From: Pseudomonas entomophila | Lineage (GTDB): Bacteria > Pseudomonadota > Gammaproteobacteria > Pseudomonadales > Pseudomonadaceae | Length of the DNA stretch: 64,000 nucleotides | Direction: 5' to 3' | Assembly: GCF_029478665.1 (NCBI RefSeq) | Contig: NZ_JARPQB010000025.1 | Location: forward strand, 1-64,000 | In this document: piece after piece, positions 7,703 through 15,469 of the stretch | Position numbering within the stretch: the first letter of the stretch is position 1 | How the letters are laid out: each line of letters begins with the position of its first letter | Position numbers and translations under genes: made by a program | Notes under the pieces: generated by a model | Seen by the model: only the letters and a program-made list of their open reading frames with translations | What the model was told of the DNA's origin: nothing | The model's database searches: none

Positions 7703-8973
7703 GATTGCGGGGTCTCGAGGATCAGGATGGCGCGGAAGTCGTTGACGTTGGTGCGGGTCGGCTCGGTGACGATCAGCGCCTCGAGCGCCTCGAAGTAGCC
7801 GTAGCCGTTGTTGTTGTCCAGCTCGTCGCTGGCCGACAGGCCCAGGGCCTCGGCGCGGGCGTAGCTGGCCGGGGTCATGAAGGCGCCGGCGTTGTCTTCC
7901 GAGCCATCGATGCCGTCGGTATCGCCGGCCAGGGCATACACGCCCGGCAGGCCCTTGAGGCTTTCGGTGAGGCTGAGCAGGAACTCGGCGTTGCGCCCGC
8001 CACGGCCGTTGCCGCGCACAGTGACGGTGGTCTCGCCACCGGACAGGATCACGCAGGGCGCCTTCAGCGGCTGGCCGTGCAGGACGATCTGCCGGGCGAT
8101 GCCGGCGTGCACCTTCGCCACCTCGCGGGACTCGCCTTCCAGGTCGCCGAGGATCAGCGGGCTGAAGCCGGCCTGGCGGGCTTTCACCGCGGCGGCCTCC
8201 AGCGACTGCTGGGGCTTGGCGATGAGCTGGAAGTGGCTGCGGGCGAGGGCAGGGTCGTCGGCCTTGACGGTTTCGGAGACCGGGTTGTTCAGCCAGTCGA
8301 TGACCGCTTTCGGCGCTTCGATGTTGTAGCGCTTGAGGATCGCCAGGGCCTCGGCCGAAGTGCTCGGGTCGGCCACGGTGGGGCCGGAGGCGATGACGGT
8401 GGCGAGGTCGCCGGGCACATCGGAAATCGCATAGGTGTAGACCGTGGCCGGCCAGCAGGCCTTGGCCAGGCGGCCGCCCTTGATCGCCGAGAGGTGCTTG
8501 CGCACGCAGTTCATCTCGCCAATGGTGGCGCCAGACTTGAGCAGGGCCTTGTTGATCTGCTGCTTGTCGGCCAGGGTCAGGCCTTCGGCGGGCAGCGCCA
8601 GCAGCGCGGAGCCACCGCCGGAGAGCAGGAAGATGACGCGGTCGTCTTCGCTCAGGTTGCTGACCAGTGCCAGCACGCGCTTGGCCACGGCGAGGCCTGC
8701 GGCATCGGGGACCGGGTGGGCGGCTTCGACCACCTCGATCTTCTGGCAGCTGGCGCCATGGCCGTAGCGGGTGACCACCAGGCCGGAGACTTCGCCTTGC
8801 CAGCATTTCTCGACCACTTCGGCCATGGCGGCGGCGGCCTTGCCGGCGCCGATGACGATGACCCGGCCGCTGCGGTCGGCGGGCAGGCAGGGTTCCAGGA
8901 CCTGGCGGGGGTGGGCGGCGGCGATGGCTGTGTCGAACAGTTCGCGCAGGAGTTCTTGTGGATCGACCGACAT
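7699..8973 (-). CDS. ttuD: Glycerate 2-kinase / 'hydroxypyruvate reductase' TtuD family
   Basis: The 424-residue protein begins MSVDPQELLRELFDTAI at 8973; the open frame extends upstream without a coding look. It has the two-part DUF4147 plus MOFRL layout, with GAGKAAAAMAE near residue 45 and the family segment LSGGGSALL. Databases often call this family hydroxypyruvate reductase (TtuD), but characterised members phosphorylate glycerate to 2-phosphoglycerate. Position between tartronate semialdehyde reductase and pyruvate kinase supports the kinase role. A 227-base gap with a REP pair separates it from glxR, so it may have its own promoter. Confidence 0.88.
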   Translation of the reverse strand: MSVDPQELLRELFDTAIAAAHPRQVLEPCLPADRSGRVIVIGAGKAAAAMAEVVEKCWQGEVSGLVVTRYGHGASCQKIEVVEAAHPVPDAAGLAVAKRVLALVSNLSEDDRVIFLLSGGGSALLALPAEGLTLADKQQINKALLKSGATIGEMNCVRKHLSAIKGGRLAKACWPATVYTYAISDVPGDLATVIASGPTVADPSTSAEALAILKRYNIEAPKAVIDWLNNPVSETVKADDPALARSHFQLIAKPQQSLEAAAVKARQAGFSPLILGDLEGESREVAKVHAGIARQIVLHGQPLKAPCVILSGGETTVTVRGNGRGGRNAEFLLSLTESLKGLPGVYALAGDTDGIDGSEDNAGAFMTPASYARAEALGLSASDELDNNNGYGYFEALEALIVTEPTRTNVNDFRAILILETPQS

Positions 8974-9113
8974 GGCAGGCTCCCAAAATTCTTGTTGTTT
9001 TGCAGAATCGAAAACGCCCCTGGAACTGCCTCCGTGCAGGCCGAACCAGGGGCGGGTGTTGCTCGGTGCCACCTCATGGACCTGTGGTTGCAGGTTCATC
9101 GGTGTTGGCCGCA

Positions 9114-9185
9114 TCGCGGATGAATCCGCTCCTACAGGCCGTTCATTTTGATCGGATCAACCTGTAGGAGCGGATTCATCCGCGA
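9114..9185. repeat. REP pair, GGATTCATCC type
   Basis: TCGCGGATGAATCCGCTCCT and its inverted copy are separated by about 22 bases, between glxR and ttuD inside the leftward cluster. The stem loop is a different sequence class from its neighbours. Confidence 0.9.
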
Positions 9186-9200
9186 AGGGCCGGTACAGGT

Positions 9201-10094
9201 TTACTTGTCGTCGCGGATCGAGAAGTTGGCCATGTGCTCCAGGCCCTTGATCAGCGCCGAGTGGTCCCAGTTGCCGCCACCCAGCGCCACGCAGGTGCTG
9301 AACACTTGCTGGGCGTTGGAGGTGTTGGGCAGGTTGATGCCCAGCTCCTTGGCACCCTGCAGGGCCAGGTTCAGGTCCTTCTGGTGCAGGTTGATGCGGA
9401 AGCCCGGGTCGAAGGTGCCCTTGATCATACGCTCGGCGTGCACTTCGAGGATCTTCGACGAGGCGAAGCCGCCCATCAGCGCTTCACGCACCTTGGCCGG
9501 GTCGGCGCCGTTCTTGGCGGCGAACAGCAGGGCTTCGCCGACGGCCTGGATGTTCAGGGCGACGATGATCTGGTTGGCGACCTTGGCGGTCTGGCCATCG
9601 CCGTTGCCACCGACGCGGGTGATGTTCTTGCCCATGGCTTCGAACAGCGGCAGGGCACGCTCGAAGGCTTTCGGGCAGCCACCGACCATGATGCTCAGGG
9701 TCGCGGCCTTGGCACCGACTTCGCCACCGGACACCGGTGCGTCCAGGTAGGCGGCGCCGGTGGCCTTGATCTTCTCGGCGAAGGCCTTGGTGGCAGTCGG
9801 GGAGATCGAGCTCATGTCGATCACTACCTTGTTCGGGCCGACGCCCTCGACGACACCGTTCTCACCGAACAGGACGCTTTCGACCTGCGGGGTGTCCGGC
9901 ACCATGACGATGATGAATTCAGCTTCCTGGGCCACTTCCTTCGGGTTGGCCAGGGCGACGGCGCCAGCGGCGATCAGGTCGGCCGGGGCGGCGTCGTGGT
10001 GGGTGGAAACGAAGATGCTGTGACCTGCTTTTTGCAGGTTCTGGGCCATGGGCTTGCCCATGATGCCGGTGCCGAGGAAACCGATTTTAGCCAT
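9201..10094 (-). CDS. glxR: 2-hydroxy-3-oxopropionate (tartronate semialdehyde) reductase
   Basis: The 297-residue protein is a beta-hydroxyacid dehydrogenase. The N-terminal NAD(P)-binding loop is GFLGTGIMGKPMAQNL, the substrate motif DAPVSGGEVGA lies near residue 120, and the catalytic lysine sits in GDGQTAKVANQ near residue 172. It reduces tartronate semialdehyde made by Gcl to glycerate. It lies downstream of hyi in the gcl cluster, separated by a REP element that could uncouple transcript levels. Confidence 0.95.
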   Translation of the reverse strand: MAKIGFLGTGIMGKPMAQNLQKAGHSIFVSTHHDAAPADLIAAGAVALANPKEVAQEAEFIIVMVPDTPQVESVLFGENGVVEGVGPNKVVIDMSSISPTATKAFAEKIKATGAAYLDAPVSGGEVGAKAATLSIMVGGCPKAFERALPLFEAMGKNITRVGGNGDGQTAKVANQIIVALNIQAVGEALLFAAKNGADPAKVREALMGGFASSKILEVHAERMIKGTFDPGFRINLHQKDLNLALQGAKELGINLPNTSNAQQVFSTCVALGGGNWDHSALIKGLEHMANFSIRDDK

Positions 10095-10139
10095 GAGAGT
10101 TCTGCCTCTTTGTATTTGTATGAACAGGCGACCTGGCCC

Positions 10140-10257
10140 CTGTAGGAGCGGCCTTGTGTCGCGAAAGGGGCGCGCAGAGGCCCCACGATCTCAATCACGT
10201 CGGAAGATTGTCGGGGCTGCTGCGCAGCCCTTTCGCGGCGCAAGGCCGCTCCTACAA
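10140..10257. repeat. REP pair with extra internal hairpin
   Basis: The outer arms TGTAGGAGCGGCCTTGTG and GGCGCAAGGCCGCTCCTACA are inverted and enclose a second short palindrome, GGGCTGCTGCGCAGCCC. It is between hyi and glxR, inside the presumed operon. Confidence 0.85.
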
Positions 10258-10273
10258 GGGTCCTGCGTGTGCC

Positions 10274-11056
10274 TCAAATTGCGTTGTGCGTCTTCAACCA
10301 GCCCAGGCCGGCTTCAGTGGTGGTCTTGGGCTTGTATTCCGCGCCCACCCAGCCCTGGTAGCCGATGCGGTCCAGGTGCTCGAACAGGAAGCGGTAGTTG
10401 ATCTCGCCGGTGCCCGGCTCGTGGCGGCCCGGGTTGTCGGCCAGCTGCACGTGGTTGATCAGCTTCAGGTTGGATTCCAGGGTGCGGGCCAGGTCACCTT
10501 CCATGATCTGCATGTGGTAGATGTCGTACTGCAGGAACAGGTTGTCGCTGCCCACCTCGGCCTGGATTTCCAGGGCCTGTTTCGTGGTGTTCAGGTAGAA
10601 GCCGGGGATGTCGCGGGTGTTGATCATTTCCATGACCAGGCGGATCCCGGCGGCCTTGAGCTTGTCGGCGGCGTAGCGCAGGTTGTCGACGAAGGTCTTG
10701 CGCACGGTGGCGCAGTCCAGGCCTTCGGGACGGATGCCGGCCAGGGCGTTGACCTGGGTGTTGCCCAGCACCTTGGCGTACTCGATGGCCTTGTCGACGC
10801 CGGCGCGGAACTCTTCGACGCGATCCGGGTGGCAGGTGATGCCGCGCTCACCTTTCGACCAGTCGCCCGCAGGCAGGTTGAACAGCACTTGCGTCAGGCC
10901 GTGGGCATCGAGCTGCTGCTTGATTTCGGTGGCGCTGAAATCGTACGGGAAGAGGTATTCGACACCGCTGAAGCCAGCGTCGGCGGCGGCCTTGAAGCGG
11001 GCCAGGAAGTCCTGTTCGGTGAACAGCATGGACAGGTTGGCGGCGAAGCGAGGCAT
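10274..11056 (-). CDS. hyi: Hydroxypyruvate isomerase
   Basis: The 260-residue TIM-barrel protein begins MPRFAANLSMLFTEQDFLAR and matches Hyi of the xylose-isomerase-like family, with metal and substrate residues in the VMEMINTRD and GAEYKP regions. It interconverts hydroxypyruvate and tartronate semialdehyde, so hydroxypyruvate can enter the glycerate branch. It is 54 bases downstream of gcl with a strong hairpin in the gap. Confidence 0.95.
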   Translation of the reverse strand: MPRFAANLSMLFTEQDFLARFKAAADAGFSGVEYLFPYDFSATEIKQQLDAHGLTQVLFNLPAGDWSKGERGITCHPDRVEEFRAGVDKAIEYAKVLGNTQVNALAGIRPEGLDCATVRKTFVDNLRYAADKLKAAGIRLVMEMINTRDIPGFYLNTTKQALEIQAEVGSDNLFLQYDIYHMQIMEGDLARTLESNLKLINHVQLADNPGRHEPGTGEINYRFLFEHLDRIGYQGWVGAEYKPKTTTEAGLGWLKTHNAI

Positions 11057-11079
11057 AGGTCGTCTCCTTGCGTTGAAGA

Positions 11080-11100
11080 CCCCCGCGCAAGGCGCGGGGG
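11080..11100. promoter_or_regulatory. Intercistronic GC hairpin between gcl and hyi
   Basis: CCCCCGCGC and GCGCGGGGG form a nine-pair stem with a three-base loop, AAG, between the gcl stop and the hyi start. No U-run follows in the transcribed direction, so termination is unlikely. It may protect the gcl mRNA end or modulate hyi expression. Confidence 0.55.
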
Positions 11101-11110
11101 CGTCAGGCGA

Positions 11111-12886
11111 TCAGTCCAGCAGCGAGATGGCGGTTGGCGCGTCGTTACCCACCAGGGCGAGGTCTTCGAACTCGTTGACCGCGTTGATCTCGGTGCCCAT
11201 GGAAATGTTGGTCACGCGCTCGAGAATCACTTCGACCACCACCGGTACGCGGAACTCCTCGGCCATCTTCTGCGCCTTGAGCAGGGCAGGGGCGATGTCG
11301 GCCGGTTCGAACACGCGGAGGGCCTTGCAGCCCAGGCCCTCGACCACGGCGACGTGGTCGACACCGTAGGTGGCGGCGTCGGTAGCGTTGATGTTCTCGA
11401 AGGCCAGTTGTACACAGTAATCCATGTCGAAGCCACGCTGGGCCTGGCGGATCAGGCCGAGGTAGGCGTTGTTCACCAGCACGTGGACATACGGCAGGTT
11501 GAACTGCGCGCCCACCGCCAGCTCTTCGATCATGAACTGGAAGTCGTAGTCACCCGACAGCGCGACCACCTTGCGCTTCGGATCGGCCTTGACCACGCCC
11601 AGCGCGGCCGGGATGGTCCAGCCCAGCGGGCCGGCCTGGCCGCAGTTGATCCAGTGGCGTGGCTTGTACACGTGCAGGAACTGCGCGCCGGCGATCTGCG
11701 ACAGGCCGATGGTGCTGACGTAGCAGGTGTCCTTGCCGAACACCTGGTTCATCTCTTCGTACACGCGCTGCGGCTTGACCGGCACGTTGTCGAAGTGGGT
11801 CTTGCGCTGCAGGGTGGCCTTGCGCTGCTGGCAGTCTTCCAGCCAGGCCTTGCGGCACTTGAGCTTGCCGGCGGCTTTCCACTCGCGGGCCACTTCGAGG
11901 AATACGTCCAGCGCCTTGCCGGCATCGGAAACGATACCCAGGTCGGGGGTGAACACGCGGCCGATCTGGGTCGGTTCGATGTCCACGTGCACGAACTTGC
12001 GGCCTTCGGTGTAGACGTCGACGGAGCCGGTGTGACGGTTGGCCCAGCGGTTGCCGATACCGAACACCAGGTCCGACTTGAGCAGGGTGGCGTTGCCGTA
12101 GCGGTGCGAGGTTTGCAGGCCGACCATGCCGACCATCAGTTCGTGATCGTCCGGGATGGTGCCCCAGCCCATCAGGGTCGGGATCACCGGCACGCCGGTC
12201 AGTTCGGCGAATTCGACCAGCTTGTCGCTGGCGTCGGCGTTGATGATGCCGCCACCGGCCACCAGCAATGGGCGCTCGGCGTCATTGAGCAGGGCCAGGG
12301 CTTTTTCGGCCTGCACGCGGGTGGCGGACGGCTTGTGCACCGGCAGCGGTTCGTAGGCGTCGATGTCGAATTCGATCTCGGCCATCTGCACGTCGAACGG
12401 CAGGTCGATCAGCACCGGGCCTGGGCGGCCGGTGCGCATTTCGTAGAAGGCCTTCTGGAAGGCGTAGGGCACCTGGCCTGGTTCCAGGACGGTGGTGGCC
12501 CACTTGGTGACCGGCTTGACGATGCTGGTGATGTCGACGGCCTGGAAGTCTTCCTTGTGCAGGCGCGCACGCGGCGCCTGGCCGGTGATGCAGAGGATCG
12601 GGATGGAATCGGCGGAGGCGCTGTACAGGCCGGTGACCATGTCGGTGCCGGCAGGGCCGGAGGTGCCGATGCACACACCGATATTGCCCGGGTTGGCGCG
12701 GGTGTAGCCCTCGGCCATGTGCGAGGCGCCTTCGACGTGGCGAGCGAGGACGTGATCGATGCCACCGACTTTCTTCAGGGCCGAGTACAGCGGGTTGATG
12801 GCAGCCCCTGGAATGCCGAACGCGGTATCTACACCTTCACGGCGCATGACCAGAACGGCTGCATCGATTGCTCTCATTTTGCTCAT
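11111..12886 (-). CDS. gcl: Glyoxylate carboligase (tartronate-semialdehyde synthase)
   Basis: The 591-residue thiamine-diphosphate enzyme joins two glyoxylate molecules to tartronate semialdehyde and CO2. It has the three domains of the acetolactate-synthase family, and residue 51 is valine (RHVEGA) where most relatives have the catalytic glutamate; this substitution is the known hallmark of Gcl. The ThDP-binding segment GDYDFQF lies near residue 445. It is the first gene of the leftward cluster, and a TTGTATACAA palindrome 26 bases upstream of its ATG overlaps the likely promoter. Confidence 0.97.
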   Translation of the reverse strand: MSKMRAIDAAVLVMRREGVDTAFGIPGAAINPLYSALKKVGGIDHVLARHVEGASHMAEGYTRANPGNIGVCIGTSGPAGTDMVTGLYSASADSIPILCITGQAPRARLHKEDFQAVDITSIVKPVTKWATTVLEPGQVPYAFQKAFYEMRTGRPGPVLIDLPFDVQMAEIEFDIDAYEPLPVHKPSATRVQAEKALALLNDAERPLLVAGGGIINADASDKLVEFAELTGVPVIPTLMGWGTIPDDHELMVGMVGLQTSHRYGNATLLKSDLVFGIGNRWANRHTGSVDVYTEGRKFVHVDIEPTQIGRVFTPDLGIVSDAGKALDVFLEVAREWKAAGKLKCRKAWLEDCQQRKATLQRKTHFDNVPVKPQRVYEEMNQVFGKDTCYVSTIGLSQIAGAQFLHVYKPRHWINCGQAGPLGWTIPAALGVVKADPKRKVVALSGDYDFQFMIEELAVGAQFNLPYVHVLVNNAYLGLIRQAQRGFDMDYCVQLAFENINATDAATYGVDHVAVVEGLGCKALRVFEPADIAPALLKAQKMAEEFRVPVVVEVILERVTNISMGTEINAVNEFEDLALVGNDAPTAISLLD

Positions 12887-12910
12887 GGGTTGTGCCTCAT
12901 CGATTTTGTA

Positions 12911-12922
12911 ATTGTATACAAC
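12911..12922. promoter_or_regulatory. Palindromic operator candidate at gcl
   Basis: ATTGTATACAAC contains a perfect ten-base palindrome 26 bases upstream of the gcl ATG. With its right flank it is identical over 14 bases (ATTGTATACAACTT) to the site beside puuE at 25026. The location fits a repressor site at the gcl promoter. Confidence 0.65.
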
Positions 12923-13050
12923 TTGCGTTGCGGCAGAGTGTATTCATGCTCGGCGCAAAAGGTCAATCCATTTTCGTCGGCGGGTTTGACTCACCGGTCA
13001 TGCCCGATAAAGGCGGCATTTCGTCGCAGTCATCATCATTGCGCCAAAAA

Positions 13051-13062
13051 ATTGTATACAAA
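13051..13062. promoter_or_regulatory. Palindromic operator candidate at the DUF336 gene
   Basis: ATTGTATACAAA lies 82 bases upstream of the rightward DUF336 start and 140 bases from the gcl-side site. Its left flank CAAAAA is also present at the uraH-side site at 25231. Paired sites in a divergent promoter suggest control of both genes by one dimeric regulator. Confidence 0.65.
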
Positions 13063-13143
13063 GCGTGCCTTTGTTGTGTTCTATGCTGTCTATCGGTTTT
13101 CAACTGCCCCTCAGGGCTCTCACAACAAGAAGAGGACCTTTCC

Positions 13144-13584
13144 ATGAACGCATTGACCCTGAAAGTCGCCGTTGGCGTGGTGAATGCCGCGCTGGCCGCA
13201 GGCCGCAAGATCAACGCCGCGCCGTTGACGGTGGCGGTGCTGGACGCTGGCGGGCACCTGCTGGCGTTGCAACGGGAGGACGGCGCCAGCCTGCTGAGGC
13301 CGGAAGTCGCCATCGGCAAGGCCTGGGGCGCGGTGGCCCTGGGCAAGGGTTCACGCCTGCTGGCGCTGGACTCGCAGCAGCGGCCGGCGTTCTACGCCGC
13401 GCTGAACGGATTGGGCGAGCGGCCGGTGGTGCCGGTGCCGGGCGGGGTGCTGATTCGTGATCAGGACGGCAAGGTGCTGGGGGCGGTGGGGATCAGCGGG
13501 GATACGTCGGATATCGACGAGCAGTGCGCGATCAATGCGATCGAGGAAGTGGGGCTGACGGCGGATGCCGGGGTGGCGGCTTAA
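13144..13584 (+). CDS. DUF336 / GlcG-HbpS family protein
   Basis: The 146-residue protein starts at the ATG at 13144 (MNALTLKVAVGVVNAAL), close after GAAGAGGACC. It is one GlcG/HbpS-like domain, with the family segments VAVLDAGGHLLAL and VPGGVLIRDQDGKVLGAVGISG. Relatives occur beside glycolate and glyoxylate genes and some bind haem, but the biochemical role is not established. It is divergent from gcl and shares the operator-like palindromes in the 257-base gap, which ties it to glyoxylate metabolism. There is no signal peptide, so it is probably cytoplasmic. Confidence 0.88.
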   Translation: MNALTLKVAVGVVNAALAAGRKINAAPLTVAVLDAGGHLLALQREDGASLLRPEVAIGKAWGAVALGKGSRLLALDSQQRPAFYAALNGLGERPVVPVPGGVLIRDQDGKVLGAVGISGDTSDIDEQCAINAIEEVGLTADAGVAA

Positions 13585-13596
13585 GGTTCAAGGTGT

Positions 13597-13704
13597 CGGG
13601 GCCGCTTTGCGGCCCATTCGCGGCACAAGGCCGCTCCTACAAGAGGGTCGCGGTTTTCTGTAGGAGCGGCCTTGTGCCGCGAAAGGGCTGCAAAGCAGCC
13701 CCGC
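13597..13704. repeat. REP pair, CTTGTGCCGCG type, with outer arms
   Basis: GGCACAAGGCCGCTCCTACA and its inverted copy surround a 20-base centre, and outer GGGGCCGC/GCAGCCCC segments extend the fold. It lies between the convergent DUF336 and TetR genes. Confidence 0.9.
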
Positions 13705-13712
13705 CGGATCAA

Positions 13713-14324
13713 TCAGGCGGCCTCGGGCTCGCAGCCTTTCAACACCAGGCGGATGATGGTTTCCGCCGCTGCGTCGTAATCACTGTCGGCCAGCTTCGCC
13801 TTGCCGGTGACCACGGCGATCTGCCAGTCGAAATCGGCGTATGTTTGCGTCGCCGCCCAGATACTGAACATCAGGTGGTGCGGGTCGACATTGGCGATCT
13901 GCCCACGCTCGATCCAGCGCTGGATGCACTCGATGTTGTGCCGGGCCTGCTCGTTGAGCTGCTCGACCTGGCTGGGCGAGAGGTGCGGCGCGCCGTGCAT
14001 GATCTCGCTGGCGAACACTTTCGAGGCGTGGGGCAGGTCGCGGGAGATGCGGATCTTCGAGCGAATATACGAACTCAGCACTTCTTTCGGATCACCGTCG
14101 GCGTTGAACGGCGTCGAGGCCTGCATGATCGGCGCGATGATGCTCTCGAGCACCTCGCGGTAGAGGTTTTCCTTCGACTTGAAGTAGTAGTACACGTTCG
14201 GCTTGGGCAGGCCGGCCTTGGCCGCGATATCGCTGGTCTTGGTGGCGGCGAAGCCCTTGTCGGCGAATTCTTCACTGGCCGCGCGCAGGATCAGTTCCTT
14301 GTTGCGCTCGCGAATGGTGCTCAT
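13713..14324 (-). CDS. TetR family regulator, RutR-like
   Basis: The 203-residue regulator begins MSTIRERNKELILRAASEEF at 14324; the frame is open further upstream without a start context. The helix-turn-helix ends in KPNVYYYFKSKENLYREVL. The C-terminal half resembles the RutR/YcdC ligand domain (SRDLPHASKVFASEIMHGAP; IWAATQTYADFDWQI). RutR of E. coli senses uracil and thymine and also touches purine genes. Here it lies between glyoxylate and purine genes, so a pyrimidine or purine ligand is a reasonable guess. A near palindrome typical of TetR operators is found at 18936-18949. Confidence 0.87.
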   Translation of the reverse strand: MSTIRERNKELILRAASEEFADKGFAATKTSDIAAKAGLPKPNVYYYFKSKENLYREVLESIIAPIMQASTPFNADGDPKEVLSSYIRSKIRISRDLPHASKVFASEIMHGAPHLSPSQVEQLNEQARHNIECIQRWIERGQIANVDPHHLMFSIWAATQTYADFDWQIAVVTGKAKLADSDYDAAAETIIRLVLKGCEPEAA

Positions 14325-14457
14325 TGTCGGGGATCTTCCTCGTGTCTGGCCGCCCTCCAAGAGGGATCGCGCATGGTAGCACCGCCCCGGACAGGCGCTC
14401 AAGGCAGCGACTTTGCGCTAGAATCCCGGCCTTTCACCCCACTGGATACAGGCAAAC

Positions 14458-15372
14458 ATGGCAGGAAGCAGTCTACTGGTACTGATCGACGATATCGCCA
14501 CGGTACTGGACGATGTCTCGGTAATGACCAAGGTCGCGGCAAAGAAGACCGCGGGGGTGCTGGGCGACGACCTGGCGCTCAATGCCCAGCAGGTCACCGG
14601 CGTGCGCGCCGACCGGGAAATTCCGGTGGTCTGGGCGGTGGCCAAGGGCTCGCTGGTGAACAAGGCGATCCTGGTGCCGGCGGCGCTGCTGATCAGTGCC
14701 TTTATCCCCTGGGCGGTCATTCCCCTGCTGATGGTCGGTGGCGCCTACCTGTGCTTCGAAGGTTTCGAGAAGCTGGCGCACAAGTTCCTGCACAGCAAGG
14801 AAGAGGACGAGGCGCAGCACGAGGCGCGCAAGGAGGCCCTGGCCGACGCCAATGTCGACCTGGTGGCGTATGAGAAGAGCAAGATCAAGGGCGCGGTGCG
14901 CACTGACTTCATTCTTTCCGCCGAGATCATCGCCATTACCCTGGGCATCGTGGCCGACGCGCCATTGAGCCAGCAGATCGTCGTGCTGTCGGGCATCGCC
15001 GTCGTCATGACCATCGGTGTCTATGGCCTGGTGGGCGGTATCGTCAAGCTCGACGACCTTGGGTTGTGGATGACCCGGAAATCCTCGGGCCTGGTCCGCG
15101 CCATCGGTGGCGGCATCCTGCGCGCCGCGCCCTACATGATGAAGGGCCTGTCGGTGGTCGGTACCGCCGCCATGTTCCTGGTCGGTGGCGGCATCCTGGT
15201 GCATGGCATCGCGCCGTTGCACCATGCCATCGAGGCGTTTGCCGATGGGCGTGGTGGCGCGCTGACCGGGGCCCTGCTTAATGGTGTGGCCGGCGTGGTG
15301 GCCGGAGGCGTGGTGCTGGCAGTGGTCGCTGTGCTGGGCAAGCTGTGGCGGGTCGTGCGACCTGCTCGCTGA
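14458..15372 (+). CDS. DUF808 (YedI-like) inner membrane protein
   Basis: The 304-residue protein matches the DUF808/YedI family, beginning [20 protein letters not shown]. It has about four to six hydrophobic segments and a charged, alanine- and glutamate-rich cytoplasmic loop near residues 115-145. The function of the family is unknown. It is a monocistron divergent from the TetR gene (133 bases apart), so it could be a target of that regulator. Confidence 0.85.
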   Translation: MAGSSLLVLIDDIATVLDDVSVMTKVAAKKTAGVLGDDLALNAQQVTGVRADREIPVVWAVAKGSLVNKAILVPAALLISAFIPWAVIPLLMVGGAYLCFEGFEKLAHKFLHSKEEDEAQHEARKEALADANVDLVAYEKSKIKGAVRTDFILSAEIIAITLGIVADAPLSQQIVVLSGIAVVMTIGVYGLVGGIVKLDDLGLWMTRKSSGLVRAIGGGILRAAPYMMKGLSVVGTAAMFLVGGGILVHGIAPLHHAIEAFADGRGGALTGALLNGVAGVVAGGVVLAVVAVLGKLWRVVRPAR

Positions 15373-15382
15373 GGCGGGTAGA

Positions 15383-15453
15383 GCGGTTCGCCGGCAAGCC
15401 GGCTCCTACGAGGATTGTGCAACTCCTGTAGGAGCCGGCTTGCCGGCGAACCG
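15383..15453. repeat. REP pair, CGCCGGCAAGCCGGC type
   Basis: CGGTTCGCCGGCAAGCCGGC and its inverted copy flank a short centre between the convergent DUF808 and sulfatase genes. Confidence 0.9.
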
Positions 15454-15469
15454 CCCTTGAATCAAGCCC

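Noticed and set aside
4250..7798. Very long open frame of about 1180 codons on the plus strand
   Set aside because: It runs opposite to the channel, urea transporter and pyruvate kinase genes, is rich in Gln, His and Arg, and has no domain; a GC-rich antisense artefact.
10154..13147. Open frame of nearly 1000 codons antisense to gcl, hyi and glxR
   Set aside because: The reverse strand carries well recognised enzymes over the full length; the frame has no recognisable motif.
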